Below are positions 15,001 to 25,109 of a DNA stretch of 64,000 nucleotides, in pieces. Under the pieces are notes generated by a model, which saw only the letters and a program-made list of their open reading frames with translations, was not told the origin of the DNA and did no database searches. Origin of the DNA: Ascidia mentula (lineage: Eukaryota; Chordata; Ascidiacea; Phlebobranchia; Ascidiidae); assembly GCA_947561715.1 (NCBI GenBank), contig OX387197.1, forward strand, positions 22,780,266-22,844,265. Reading direction: 5' to 3'. Position numbers and translations under genes: made by a program. Positions within the stretch are counted from its first letter, which is position 1. Every line of letters starts with the position of its first letter.

Positions 15001-18000
15001 TTGAGAATTCCCGCCTGCAATATACACAATTTTAAATCAAGAGACATGAAATTTTCCACACAAATACTAGGTGCCACTGCAAAACGAGTAGTGAAAACCA
15101 AATTGGACTATGTACTCTAGTTTTTTGTTGCTTGCCGAAAACGCATATTTGAAACTATGGTGGCTAATGTTCGGCGGATTTAACTAAACTTGACAGTTGT
15201 CCGTCCGTGATTTCAACATTTTTATATCAAGCGACTTGAAATTTTGCACACAAATATTAGATGCCACTACAAAACGAGCAATGAAAACTAAATTGGCGTC
15301 TGTCCTTTAGAATTTTATTTGTTTGAAACTATGGTGGCTAAGGTTCGGCGGATTTAACTAAATTTGAAAGTTGTAAGCCTGTGATTCCAACATTTTTCTT
15401 TCAAGCGATTTGAAGTTTTGCACACAAATATTAGATGCCACTACAAAACGAGCAATGAAAACCAAATTGGCATCTGTCCTTCAGAATTTTATTGCCTGCC
15501 GAAAACGCATGTTTGAAACTATGGTGGCTAAGGTTCGGCGGATTTAACTAAATTTGACAGTTGTAAGCCTGTGATTCCAACATTTTTCTTTCAAGCGACT
15601 TGAAGTTTTGCACACAAATATAAGATGCCACTACAAAACGAGCAATGGAAACTAAATTGGCATCTGTCCTTTAGAATTTTATTGCCTGCCGAAAACGCAT
15701 GTTTAAAACTATGGTGGCTAAGGTTCGGCGGATTTAACTAAATTTGACAGTTGTAAGCCTGTGATTCAAACATTTTTCTTTCAAGCGACTTGAAGTTTTG
15801 CACACAAATATATGATGCCACCACAAAACGAGCAATGAAAACTAAATTGGCGTCTGTCGTTCAGAATTTTATTGCTTGCCAAAAACGCATGTTTAAAACT
15901 ATGGTGGCTAAGGTTCGGCGGATTTAACCAAATTTGACAGTTGTAAGCCTGTGATTTCAACATTTTTATATCAAGCGACTTGAAATTTTGCACACAAATA
16001 TTAGATGCCACTACAAAACGAGCAATGAAAACCAAATTGGCGTATGTACTCTGGTTTTTTATTGCTGCACGAAAACGCATGTTACAAACAATGGTCGCTA
16101 AGGTTGTGCGGAATTAACTAATTTTGAGAATTCCCGCCTGCAATATACACAATTTTAAATCAAAAGACATGAAATTTTCCACACAAATACTAGGTGCCAC
16201 TGCAAAACGAGTAGTTAAAACCAAATTGGACTATGTACTCTAGTTTCTTGTTGCTTGCCAAAAACGCATGTTTGAAACTATGGTGGCTAAGTTTCGGCGG
16301 ATTTAACTAAATTTGACAGTTGTCCGCCTGTGATTTCAACATTTTTATATCAAGCGACTTGAAATTTTGAACACAAATATTAGATGCCACTACGAAACGA
16401 GCAATGAAAACTAAATTGGCGTCTGTCCTTTAGAATTTTATTGCTTGCCGAAAACGCATGTTTGAAACTATGGTGGCCAAGATTCGGCGGATTTAACTAA
16501 ATTTGACAGTTGTAAGCCTGTGATTTCAACATTTTTATATCAAGCGACTTGAAATTTTGCACACAAATATTAGATGCCACTACAAAACGAGCAATGAAAA
16601 CCAAATCGGCGTATGTACTCTAGCTTTTTGTTACTGCGCGAAAACGCATGTTACAAACAATGGTCGCTAAGGTCGTGCGGAATTAACTAATTTTGAGAAT
16701 TCCCGCCTGCAATATACACAATTTTAAATCAAGAGACATGAAATTTTCCACACAAATACTAGGTGCCACTGCAAAACGAGTAATGAAAACCAAATTGGAC
16801 TATGTCCTCTAGTTTTTTATTGCTTGCAGAAAACGCATGTTTGAAACTATGGTGGCTAAGGTTGGGCGGATTTAACTAAATTTGACAGTTGTAAGCCTGT
16901 GATTTCAACATTTTTGTATCAAGTGACTTGAAGTTTTGCACACAAGTATTAGATGCAAGTACAAAACGAGCAATGAAAACCAAATTGGCGTATGTACTCT
17001 AGTTTTTTATTGCTGCTCGAAAACGTTTGTTACAAGCAATGGTCGCTAAGGTCGTGCGGAATTAACTAATTTTGAGAATTCCCGCCTGCAATATACACAA
17101 TTTTAAATCAAGAGACATGAAATTTTCCACACAAATACTAGGTGCCACTGCAAAACGAGTAGTGAAAACCAAATTGGACTATGTACTCTAGTTTTTTGTT
17201 GCTTGCCGAAAACGCATATTTGAAACTATGGTGGCTAAGGTCGGGCGGATTTAACTAAATTTGACAGTTGTCCGCCTGTGGTTTCCACATTTTTATATCA
17301 AGCAACTTGAAATTTTGCACACAAATATTAGATGCCAGTACAAAAGGAGTAATGGAAACTAAATTGGCGTATACTCTAGTTTTTTATTACTGCACGAAAA
17401 CGCATATTTGAAACTATGGTGGCTAATGTTCGGCGGATTTAACTAAACTTGACAGTTGTCCGTCCGTGATTTCAACATTTTTATATCAAGCGACTTGAAA
17501 TTTTGCACACAAATATTAGATGCCACTACAAAACGAGCAATGAAAACTAAATTGGCGTCTGTCCTTTAGAATTTTATTTGTTTGAAACTATGGTGGCTAA
17601 GGTTCGGCGGATTTAACTAAATTTGAAAGTTGTAAGCCTGTGATTCCAACATTTTTCTTTCAAGCGATTTGAAGTTTTGCACACAAATATTAGATGCCAC
17701 TACAAAACGAGCAATGAAAACCAAATTGGCATCTGTCCTTCAGAATTTTATTGCCTGCCGAAAACGCATGTTTGAAACTATGGTGGCTAAGGTTCGGCGG
17801 ATTTAACTAAATTTGACAGTTGTAAGCCTGTGATTCCAACATTTTTCTTTCAAGCGACTTGAAGTTTTGCACACAAATATAAGATGCCACTACAAAACGA
17901 GCAATGGAAACTAAATTGGCATCTGTCCTTTAGAATTTTATTGCCTGCCGAAAACGCATGTTTAAAACTATGGTGGCTAAGGTTCGGCGGATTTAACTAA

Positions 18001-19362
18001 ATTTGACAGTTGTAAGCCTGTGATTCAAACATTTTTCTTTCAAGCGACTTGAAGTTTTGCACACAAATATATGATGCCACCACAAAACGAGCAATGAAAA
18101 CTAAATTGGCGTCTGTCCTTTAGAATTTTATTGCTTGCCGAAAACGCATGTTTGAAACTATGGTGGCAAGGTTCGGCGGATTTAACTAAATTTGACAGTT
18201 GTAAGCCTGTGATTTAAACATTTTTATATCAAGCGACTTGAAGTTTTGCACACAAATATTAGATGCCACTACAAAACGAGAAATGAAAACCAAATTGACG
18301 TATGTCTTTTAGTTTCTTATTGCTGCGCGAAAACGCATGTTACAAACAATGGTCGCTAAGGTCGTGCTGAATTAACTAATTTTGAGAATTCCCGAATGCA
18401 ATATACACAATTTTAAATCAAGAGACCTGAAATTATGCACACAAATACTAGGTGCCACTACAAAACGAGCAATCAAAACAAAATTGGCGTCTGTCCTTCA
18501 GAATTTTATTGCTTGCCGAAAACGCATGTTTGAAACTATTGTGGCAAGGTTCGGCGGATTTAACTAAATTTGACAGTTGTAAGCCTGTGATTTCAACATT
18601 TTTATATCAAGCGGCTTGAAGTTTTGCACACAAATATTAGATGCCACTACAAAACGTGAAATGAAAACCAAATTGACGTATGTCTTTTAGTTTCTTATTG
18701 CTGCGCGAAAACGCATGTTACAAACAATGGTCGCGAAGGTCGTGCGGATTTAACTAATTTTGAGAATTCCCGCCTGCAATATACACAATTTTAAATCAAG
18801 AGACATGAAATTTTCCACACAAATACTAGGTGCCACTGCAAAACGAGTAGTGAAAACCAAATTGGACTATGTACTCTAGTTTTTTGTTGCTTGCCGAAAA
18901 CGCATATTTGAAACTATGGTGGCTAAAGTCGGGCGGATTTAACTAAATTTTGTCCGCCTGTGATTTCAACATTTTTATATCAAGCGACTTGAAATTTTGC
19001 ACACAAATATTAGATGCCACTACAAAACGAACAATGAAAACTAAATTGGCGTCTGTCCTTTAGAATTTTATTGCTTGCCGAAAACGCATGTTTGAAACTA
19101 TATGGTGGCTAAGGTTGGGCGGATTTAACTAAATTTGACAGTTGTCCGCCTGTGGTTTCCACATTTTTATATCAAGCAACTTGAAATTTTGCACACAAAT
19201 ACTAGGTGCCACTGCAAAACGGGCAATAAAAACCAAATTGGCGTATGTACTCTAGTTTTTTATTGCTGCGCGAAAACGCATGTTACAAACAATGGTCGCT
19301 AAGGTTGGGCGGAATTAACTAATTTTGAGAATTCCCGCCAGCAATATACACAATTTTAAATC
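1..19362. repeat. 190-bp satellite array with higher-order repeats
   Basis: The whole stretch is a head-to-tail array of a monomer of about 190 bp. The marker GCATGTTTGA, or its variants GCATGTTTAA and GCATGTTACA, recurs at 411, 601, 791 and 981, exactly 190 bp apart. That gives about 102 monomers. Two main monomer types are mixed: one with GTTTGAAACTATGGTGG and one with GTTACAAACAATGGTCG followed by GAGAATTCCCGCC. A shortened monomer lacking about 19 bp recurs at 217, 2098, 8720, 11550, 13242, 15313 and 17572, marking higher-order repeats. Six near-identical minus-strand reading frames of 99 codons or less (for example 2376-2675) arise only because monomers lack stops in one frame; they are not genes. 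The array enters from the left edge and ends in decayed monomers near 19362. Confidence 0.95.
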
Positions 19363-19680
19363 AAGTAATTTCTTCCAATTAAGAGATTCGTAAAAAATGT
19401 TGGTGCAGCTAACACTTTTGGTAACGAGATCCAATTGATATACTTTACACCATGTATGAAAAATTCGCATCTAATGCACAAAAAAATATGGTAAAAAATT
19501 TTTTGTTACAGCCAATTTAACGATATATTTCACTTCAAAAAATTTTGTTACGACATACCAGAAATTTATCAAAATTTTCGTTCCGAAACGAAATTGTTCA
19601 ATTTGGAACGAAATTTTGTTACTCAGAACGGTTTTGCTAACGGTATTTTAGAGTGAATGGAAAATTGCATTATGCCCCAT
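19363..19680. other. Satellite-to-minisatellite transition, no gene seen
   Basis: AT-rich sequence following the last decayed satellite monomer. From about 19575 it carries degenerate GTTCCGAAACGAAAT-like words that foreshadow the 20-bp minisatellite to the right. No coding signal is visible. Confidence 0.6.
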
Positions 19681-20935
19681 TACCGTCTAAAAAGTCTATC
19701 CGAGGAACGAAAATATGTTCCAACATCAAAAATTATGTTCTCCGAAACGAAAATTAGGTTCGGGCAAAAAAAATTCAGTTCCTGAAACGGTAATTTTGTT
19801 CCGGGAACGAAAATTCTGTTCAAGCAAAAAATATTTCCTTCCAGTATCGAAAATTCTGTTCCCCTAACGAAACTTATGTTCCAGTAACGAAATTTCTCTT
19901 CCAGTAAAAAAATTCTGTTCCTGTAACGAAAATTCTGTTCCAAGATCAAAAAGTCACTTTTTTGACCGACATTTAGGTCGCGTATCAACAATTTTCTTGA
20001 AAGAACGACAATTGTGTCCATGGATCGAAAAAGTACCTTCGACGGAAATGTAATTATTCCTCACTGTACGATAATTATATTACAAAAACAAAATTTCTGT
20101 TCCAGTAACGAAAATTCCGTTCCCGTGACCAAAATTCTGTTCCAGTAACGAAAATTCTGTTCCAGTAACGAAAATTCCGTTCCCGTAAGGAAATTCCGTT
20201 CCCGTAACTAAAATTCTGTTCCAGTAACGAAAATTCTGTTCCAAGATCAAAAAGTCACTTTTTTGAACGACATTTAGGTCGCGTATCAACAATTTTCTTG
20301 AAAGAACGACAATTGTGTCCATGGATCGAAAAAGTACCTTCGACGGAAATATAATTATTCCTCACAGTACGATAATTATATTACAAAAACAAAATTTCTG
20401 TTCCAGTAACAAAAATTCTGTCCCAGTAACGAAAATTTTGTTCCCGTAACGAAAATTCCGTTACCGTAACGAAAATTCTGTTCCAGTAACGAAAATTCCA
20501 TTCCCGTAACTAAAATTCTGTTTCAGTAACGAAAATTCTGTTCCCGCAACGAAAATTCCGTTCCCGTAACGAAAATTCTGTTCCAGTAACGAAAATTCCG
20601 TTCCCGTGACTAAAATTCTGTTCCAGGATCAAAAAGTCACTTTATGAACGACATTTAGGTCGCGTATCAACAATTTTCTTGAAAGAACGACAATTGTGTC
20701 CTTGGATCGAAAAGGTACCTTCAACGGGAATGTAATTATTCCTCATAGTACGATAATTATGTTCCAAAAACGAAATTTCCCGTAACTAAAATTCTGTTCC
20801 AGTAACGAAAATTCTGTTCCCGTAACGAAAATTCCGTTCCCGTAACGAAAATTCCGTTCCCGTAACTAAAATTCTGTTCCAGTGACGAAAATTCTGTTCC
20901 AGTAACGAAAATTCCGTTCCCGAGAGTCAAAAACC
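19681..20935. repeat. Composite 20-bp minisatellite
   Basis: Tandem 20-bp units of the form TGTTCCAGTAACGAAAATTC or CGTTCCCGTAACGAAAATTC. The arrays are broken by a longer unique-like block that starts GATCAAAAAGTCACTTT and includes GTCGCGTATCAACAA and GTACGATAATTAT. This block occurs three times, near 19942, 20243 and 20628, so a larger unit of about 300-385 bp is itself repeated. Minus-strand reading frames such as 20080-20322 translate only this repeat (recurring FVTGTEF) and are rejected as genes. Confidence 0.9.
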
Positions 20936-20940
20936 GAGAG

Positions 20941-20996
20941 TTATGACCGAGAGTTAAAACCAAAGTCATTGTAATCACGCGTTCAACGCATGTCCA
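20941..20996. repeat. Dispersed 56-bp repeat, copy 1
   Basis: Fifty-six bases beginning TTATGACCGAGAG and ending CAACGCATGTCCA are identical to 30088-30143, inside the Harbinger element. Just upstream there are three tandem-like CCGAGAGT words. It may be the end of a dispersed element. Confidence 0.8.
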
Positions 20997-21435
20997 TATG
21001 ACCCAATCAACGTTGCTACACCATTCCTTAAAGCTAAAAAGTCATCCCTATTGTGTTGTTTATTTGTTGATATGTATTGTGCAACGTATTTGTCGAAACG
21101 TAGTTGTCATTTATATGCGCAAACTGATTATTAGCGACAATTTATGTAACGCAGAATGCTACTAGCTCGTTTCTAACTAAATACATTTTGTTACGCGGCA
21201 AAAGTTTCGGACAGCATAGATTTGGCAATTTGAGCACCTAAAATGTGTGTATATGTGGATTTGAGCAGTTGTTGTGACCTTCAAAAATTACTAGTGGTTA
21301 CTTGATAATTTTACTCGTGTACAATCTTTTTTTAATTCATAACCTATGGAGATTTTAAAAGCATTGAAGTCGTTGGGAAGTTTCTCACTATAAAAAGAGC
21401 TATTTTTGGGTACTTGCTTTGTACGTTGGCTGTGC
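20997..21435. other. Intergenic, no gene seen
   Basis: AT-rich DNA between the minisatellite and the first lectin-like fragment. No exon, RNA gene or terminal repeat was recognised. Confidence 0.5.
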
Positions 21436-21606
21436 TTGTGGCGAATCTTGGTACCAGTTCGATAAGTATCTGATAGTTTACGAGGAAACGTTTTGACCCG
21501 AAGTAGATTGTGATGAAAAAATGCCATTCTAGCAAATGTGAAGACAAATGAAACGTTGGCTTTCCCAGTTGACAAGATTTCCAAGCCGCTGGGTAATTGC
21601 ACAAGA
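21436..21606 (+). pseudogene. Decayed CTLD receptor exon 1 fragment
   Basis: A + strand fragment resembles exon 1 of the lectin receptors downstream: a WYQFDKYLIVYE-like stretch (compare WYKSGEYEYLIVYD), then LANVKTNET and a KISKPLG-like end next to a GGTAA donor. The middle is out of frame and the conserved cysteine region is lost. It is the leftmost trace of the receptor array; the other exons do not follow it. Confidence 0.6.
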
Positions 21607-21739
21607 GATTTAACTTAATTTTGTGCCACGTTTTTTAGTTCTATTTTGTGAAATGAGCATAGAAATGAAAATGTACATAAAATGCAACAAAGAAACCAAA
21701 AATTACACGTGGCTTCTAAAAGATACAATTCTTCGGTAC

Positions 21740-22431
21740 TTTAAATGCATAACACCATTCAGATGTGACGAATTCACACGTAAACGTTTCGCGTGTCAAT
21801 CGTGTCTATCAGTACGATTTGTTTCTATGTTTACAATATTCAGTCGCAGAAGATATTTTCCTGCATTCTTTCCCTTTTTTCGGTTTGAATGCCTTTGGAA
21901 ACTCAAAACAACGCAGCAGGGCGTTGCGATTCACAGCCAAACGTCGAACCGGAGATTGCGTTTGTTGATTTACCGCAAAGTAGTTTTTGTTATATTTTTG
22001 CTTTATTTTGCAAACAAGGGCAAACTTGATATCATTTGGATAATTAGCAATCTTCTATTGTTTACGAACAAGTGGCGACTCTTATACTAAAGCAGTATCT
22101 GGTTGTTCAGCATAAATCTCTATTGGTGGCAAATGTTAAGAAAACTAATATCTTCAACTACATTGTTAGCAAGATTGCAAATCAAGGTAAAGCAAGTCCT
22201 TGATCAATTAACTTATTGAAATTCTTTGCTGAAAACAACGTTTTTATTTTTTGCATTTCAAAGGACATTCGCATTCTTTCTACAACGATGCCACCAGAAC
22301 TGATATGAACAAGAACGAGAAAGTTTTAGTGACACAAGCGTAACCACTAGATAGTGATATACCTCAAACGGTGAACCAAACAACATGGGATAATGTTTTT
22401 CGTTCCAAGTCTGTATTTGGTCTAAACATAG
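21740..22431 (+). pseudogene. Second-family CTLD module, copy 1
   Basis: Copy 1 of a module seen five times. It holds a conserved unrecognised segment with LETQNNAAGR and EPEIAFVDLP (about 21893-21985), a diverged CTLD exon 1 (about 22037-22186) ending AAATCAAG before GTAAAGC, and an exon-2-like piece (22263-22431) whose translation begins HSHSFYNDATRTDMNKNE. That aligns with the TPYSFYIGATRIP start of exon 2 in the main family, but a stop follows and the last two CTLD cysteines are missing. No intact product can be made. Confidence 0.6.
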
Positions 22432-22789
22432 GTAGGTGCTGACTTTTTTGTTGTGTTGAATGGGTGTTGGCCTACGCATAACCAATATAGTGTTTTGCTG
22501 TGAAATATCTTTTTCAAATGTGGTGGAGTTTTGACACCGATCAATCTAACATCATGCTGGCAATGTTCTAATTCCCTGCACATGGTCTTAACAAACATTT
22601 CCTGTATGTTCTCTGCCATATTAGCTGGGGCATCGTAGCCAAGATTGGAAACCTTTTAGTGACGGAGATCTGCAAAATCAGGCTCCCGGTGAAGTTTGAA
22701 CACTCTGGCCTGATCTACGCACGAGAATCGTGACAAGGAGAATTAAAGAGTGCCTTGCGTTAATGAATGAAAGTTAGTTAAACAATTAA
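22432..22789. other. Conserved inter-locus DNA
   Basis: Sequence of the same kind recurs after every second-family module (GTTTTTGACACC, TTCTCTGCCAT and AGCCAAGATTGG words). Minus-strand reading frames here (22258-22485, 22422-22619) are not shared in frame among the copies and are taken as chance. Confidence 0.5.
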
Positions 22790-23202
22790 AAGCGATAAAA
22801 CACAATTTTAGCTACATATCCGACAGAAACACCATTTACACAAACATTTTTGACCAAAGTAAGTCAAATACTTTAGGTGAAAAAGACCTATAAAAATTAG
22901 ACACGTTATTCGTTGGCATTGTGGTTGGTGTGATCATTGTGCTCGTCTTATCTTTGGTTTGCAACGTTGTGTGTTTCGTTGTTATTTGGAAACTGCACAA
23001 AAAGACAAAAATGTTGCCTCCAGTTGGATAAATATAATAATAGAGTAACACAAACTTTCATTTAAAGCAATGCAGAATTTGTGACAGGAGCAAATGTTGC
23101 TCAAGAGCCGAATGAAACGAGACTCCCATCAAACCTAGAACTCAACCGAGATACGAAAACGCGCGAACATAAATTTTTGGACATGATTTTTGGACAAACA
23201 GC

Positions 23203-23255
23203 AGCTGCACTGATGAGACCTTTTAGGTCGAAACAGTGGCCATCTGTCTGCAGCT
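23203..23255 (+). ncRNA. Type I hammerhead ribozyme, intact
   Basis: All parts of a minimal hammerhead are present. Stem I is AGCTGCA (23203-23209) pairing perfectly with TGCAGCT (23249-23255). The core CTGATGA is at 23210-23216. Stem II is GACCT/AGGTC with a TTT loop (23217-23229), followed by GAAA (23230-23233). Stem III is ACAG/CTGT (23233-23236 with 23244-23247) and C at position 17 is 23248. The expected self-cleavage is after 23248. The ends lie in stem I, so it is type I, the form known from short animal retroelements and satellites. Activity is inferred from the fold. Confidence 0.9.
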
Positions 23256-23485
23256 TATACACAATTCATATTATTGGCTCCACATTGCTTATCATATGAT
23301 TATTGTGGCACGGGCCTGACGGCATTATTGGTTGAGGTTTGCTTGGCCATAGTGTTTCCACCTTGTTTTCTTTGTAAGGTTGCACGTAGTTTGGTGCCCA
23401 ACGGATGACGGTGATTGTATAGTCACCACAAAGTGGAAGTCTTTGCTTGGTCGTTTGGTCAGCAGAATCGTCTTATAGTCACACC

Positions 23486-23538
23486 AGCTGCACTGATCAG
23501 ACCTTTTAGGTCGAAACAGTGGCCATCTGTCTTCAGCT
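23486..23538 (+). ncRNA. Hammerhead ribozyme, core-mutated copy
   Basis: Same layout as the copy 283 bp upstream, but the core reads CTGATCA instead of CTGATGA, losing the conserved G8 that takes part in catalysis. The 3' strand of stem I is TTCAGCT, losing one pair. Stems II and III are intact. It is predicted to be inactive or very weak. Confidence 0.85.
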
Positions 23539-23730
23539 TATACACAATACATATTATTGGCACCACATTGCTTATAAATTTATTCATCCGTAATAAAATG
23601 TTTTATTAACTACATGTAACAGATTGTTCTTTTGTTTAAAGAAAGCGGTGAAGCAGTAAATGCAGCTTCGTACAGCAATGTGAACCCAACAAATGAGAAG
23701 TTGGAATCTTCCTGCGTTGTTTTATCGTAA

Positions 23731-24319
23731 ATGCAGAAAAACAAGTACTTTTTGACACCTACGAATGTAGAGGTTTTACTCGATATCCAACGAAGAGGAT
23801 AAATTAATATTCAAATATATATTTTTCCATTACTGTTTTCGTATGGTTTGCATTTTATTCTCAATAAACAAGCAGTCAAAATCATCGTGATTTGACTCAC
23901 ATAACCACTGAGCATGTGTCAAAGTACGTAGGACAGGATTAACAGTGTTAATAACAATATGGGCCAGTCTTTTTATACTCAGCATTATGAGAAAACCCGT
24001 GAGTTGTGTTCCTAGGATTAACTTGTTATGAGATATTACAAATTAAGACACTGCAAAATTTAGGAAAGGTCAAACAAATATTAACACGGAGTACTGAAAA
24101 TATTGAATAGCTAGTAATCATAAAGTGTAAGTGTCATATACGTGCCATTGTCGAATTTTTTGTACCCATCTGCTAGAGTGTTATGTTTGTGATGACCAAT
24201 TGCCCAAACACTTGGCACAAGTTCAATGTTTAACGATGGGCTTGACAACACACAACAATAAGCAATAAAGTTCTCTCAGCTAAGTGCAGCTATTTCAAAC
24301 CCTGTTATGACAACAAATA
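23731..24319. other. Downstream DNA of locus A, duplicated at 61 kb
   Basis: No gene is seen. The stretch is homologous to about 60969-62150 (shared GAAGAGGATAAATTAATATTC and GTTTGCATTTTATTCTCAAT words), which shows that the A-B and H-I intervals are a segmental duplication. An AATAAA near 23868 could serve as a polyadenylation signal. Confidence 0.55.
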
Positions 24320-24425
24320 TTTACGTCATAACATTAATAAGTGGGTGTAAGAAACGTTACCGGATGAAGTCGGTCTCAGCGTGTTGTTTACCAACAGTAA
24401 TAGTACCGTAATATACATTAATGTT
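24320..24425 (+). promoter_or_regulatory. Conserved upstream block of locus B
   Basis: A diverged member of a block found upstream of each receptor exon 1: TTTACGTCATAAC, AAGTGGGTGTAAG, GTTACCGGATGA and a run into CCGTAATA. It lies about 350-450 bp before the exon 1 remnant. It may be promoter or 5' untranslated sequence; the TACGTCAT core resembles an ATF/CREB-type site. Confidence 0.35.
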
Positions 24426-24931
24426 GAGAGAAAAGGATTTTCTTAGCAGTCGATAAAAGTTTGTTTATTTCTGTTTTAATTATGTCAGGATTTAAAAAAC
24501 CATAGACTTTGGCGTAAAGTATTGTTAGGAATTATCCTACCGTAGTTACACTTTACACAACATTAAACTGCAGCTTCAAGAAATGAGTCAAATTTCTAGG
24601 GCCTACGAATGCAAACAGCTTTATTTCAATGTTATGCTAGTCACTACTTGCGCCCTCTTGTAACAGCGTTTCGATGTTTGTCATGTTTACCCTTCAAAGG
24701 AAATGTTTAAAACTATTGGTAACCTAATTTTATTTGTGGTTAAGAGGCTTAATTCAATAATCAATAATGTTGAATTGTTCCTACGTCTCCGGACAAACCT
24801 GGTACAAATCTGGTGAATACGAATATATAATAGTCTACGATGTTGCAAGTAATCATGCTGGAGCCGTGACTGGTTGCGCTGCGCAAAATGCTCTTTTGGC
24901 AAATGTGAAGACAAACAACATATTTGATTTC

Positions 24932-25109
24932 TGTTGTTCGGTACCTAGTATAGGGTACCCTGCAGATCGACGTTGACCGAAAGGTACCACAAAGTGGAGA
25001 CTAGTGTGCCTGCTAGTGTGAAAGCTAGCACAGTGCCACACAACAGCTGCACTGATGAGACCTTACAGGTCGAAACAGTGCGTGTACACACCCTGTCTGC
25101 AGCTTTGCA
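24932..25109 (+). mobile_element. Hammerhead element (subfamily 2) inside exon 1 of locus B
   Basis: A 178-bp insertion interrupts coding exon 1 and is flanked by a 12-bp duplication ATATTTGATTTC (24920-24931 and 25110-25121). The inserted DNA shares ACCACAAAGTGGA with the longer element and ends with the ribozyme followed by TTTGCA. The duplication length and the 3' ribozyme point to LINE-type copying of an RNA, as for SINEs. Confidence 0.88.
25045..25104 (+). ncRNA. Type I hammerhead ribozyme, long stem III form
   Basis: Stem I AGCTGCA/TGCAGCT is perfect (25045-25051, 25098-25104). The core CTGATGA follows, stem II is GACCT/AGGTC with loop TAC, then GAAA. Stem III starts ACAG/CTGT and can extend through the inserted TGCGTGTACACACC (GTG with CAC around a TACA loop). 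The cleavable C is 25097. All conserved core positions are kept, so it should be active. The longer stem III distinguishes it from the 53-nt copies. Confidence 0.87.

Larger units (their letters stand above)
23203..23578 (+). mobile_element. Hammerhead-bearing short element, head-to-tail dimer
   Basis: Two copies of the same short element lie head to tail. The first is only its 3' part, ribozyme plus tail (23203 to about 23297). The second is a whole unit running through its own ribozyme to about 23578. The two ribozyme cores are 283 bp apart. The body carries GTGTTTCCACCTTG, GGTGCCCAACGGATGACG and CACCACAAAGTGGAAG, all found again on the minus strand at 61670-61938. No protein is encoded; a reading frame at 23415-23609 merely translates the RNA element. 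Confidence 0.8.
22790..23730 (+). pseudogene. Lectin receptor locus A, 3' exons only
   Basis: Traces of exons 6-9 of the receptor family. A partial exon 6 ends near 22858 at CCAAA before GTAAGTC. Exon 7 (22916-23027) encodes a clean membrane span with VLSLVCNVVCFVVIWK, but its acceptor AG and donor GT are both lost. Exon 8 (23068 to about 23165) starts NAEFVTGANVAQEPNE and then leaves frame before the tyrosines. Exon 9 (23642-23730) encodes a variant tail with ESGEAVNAASYSN and ends CVVLS. Exons 1-5 are absent and a hammerhead element lies between exons 8 and 9, so it is a pseudogene. The ESGEAVN version of exon 9 is shared only with locus H. Confidence 0.75.

Noticed and set aside
1-19362. 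Possible hammerhead or other ribozyme in the satellite monomer
   Set aside because: Some animal satellites encode hammerheads, so both strands of the consensus were read for CTGATGA followed by GAAA. The core is absent; CGAAAAC alone is not enough.
20080-20322. Minus-strand frames rich in FVTGTEF repeats
   Set aside because: They are direct translations of the 20-bp minisatellite; frame and length change from block to block.
1-20935. CRISPR-like arrays
   Set aside because: Repeats are contiguous without unique spacers, in a eukaryotic context.
21623-22090. 155-codon + strand frame
   Set aside because: It mixes pieces of the second-family module in different frames; the recognised LETQNN and CTLD-like segments are read in another frame.
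23415-23609. Similar short frames at 23415 (+) and 61616 (-) that look like a conserved peptide
   Set aside because: Both are the hammerhead element read as protein; the conservation is explained by the RNA element.
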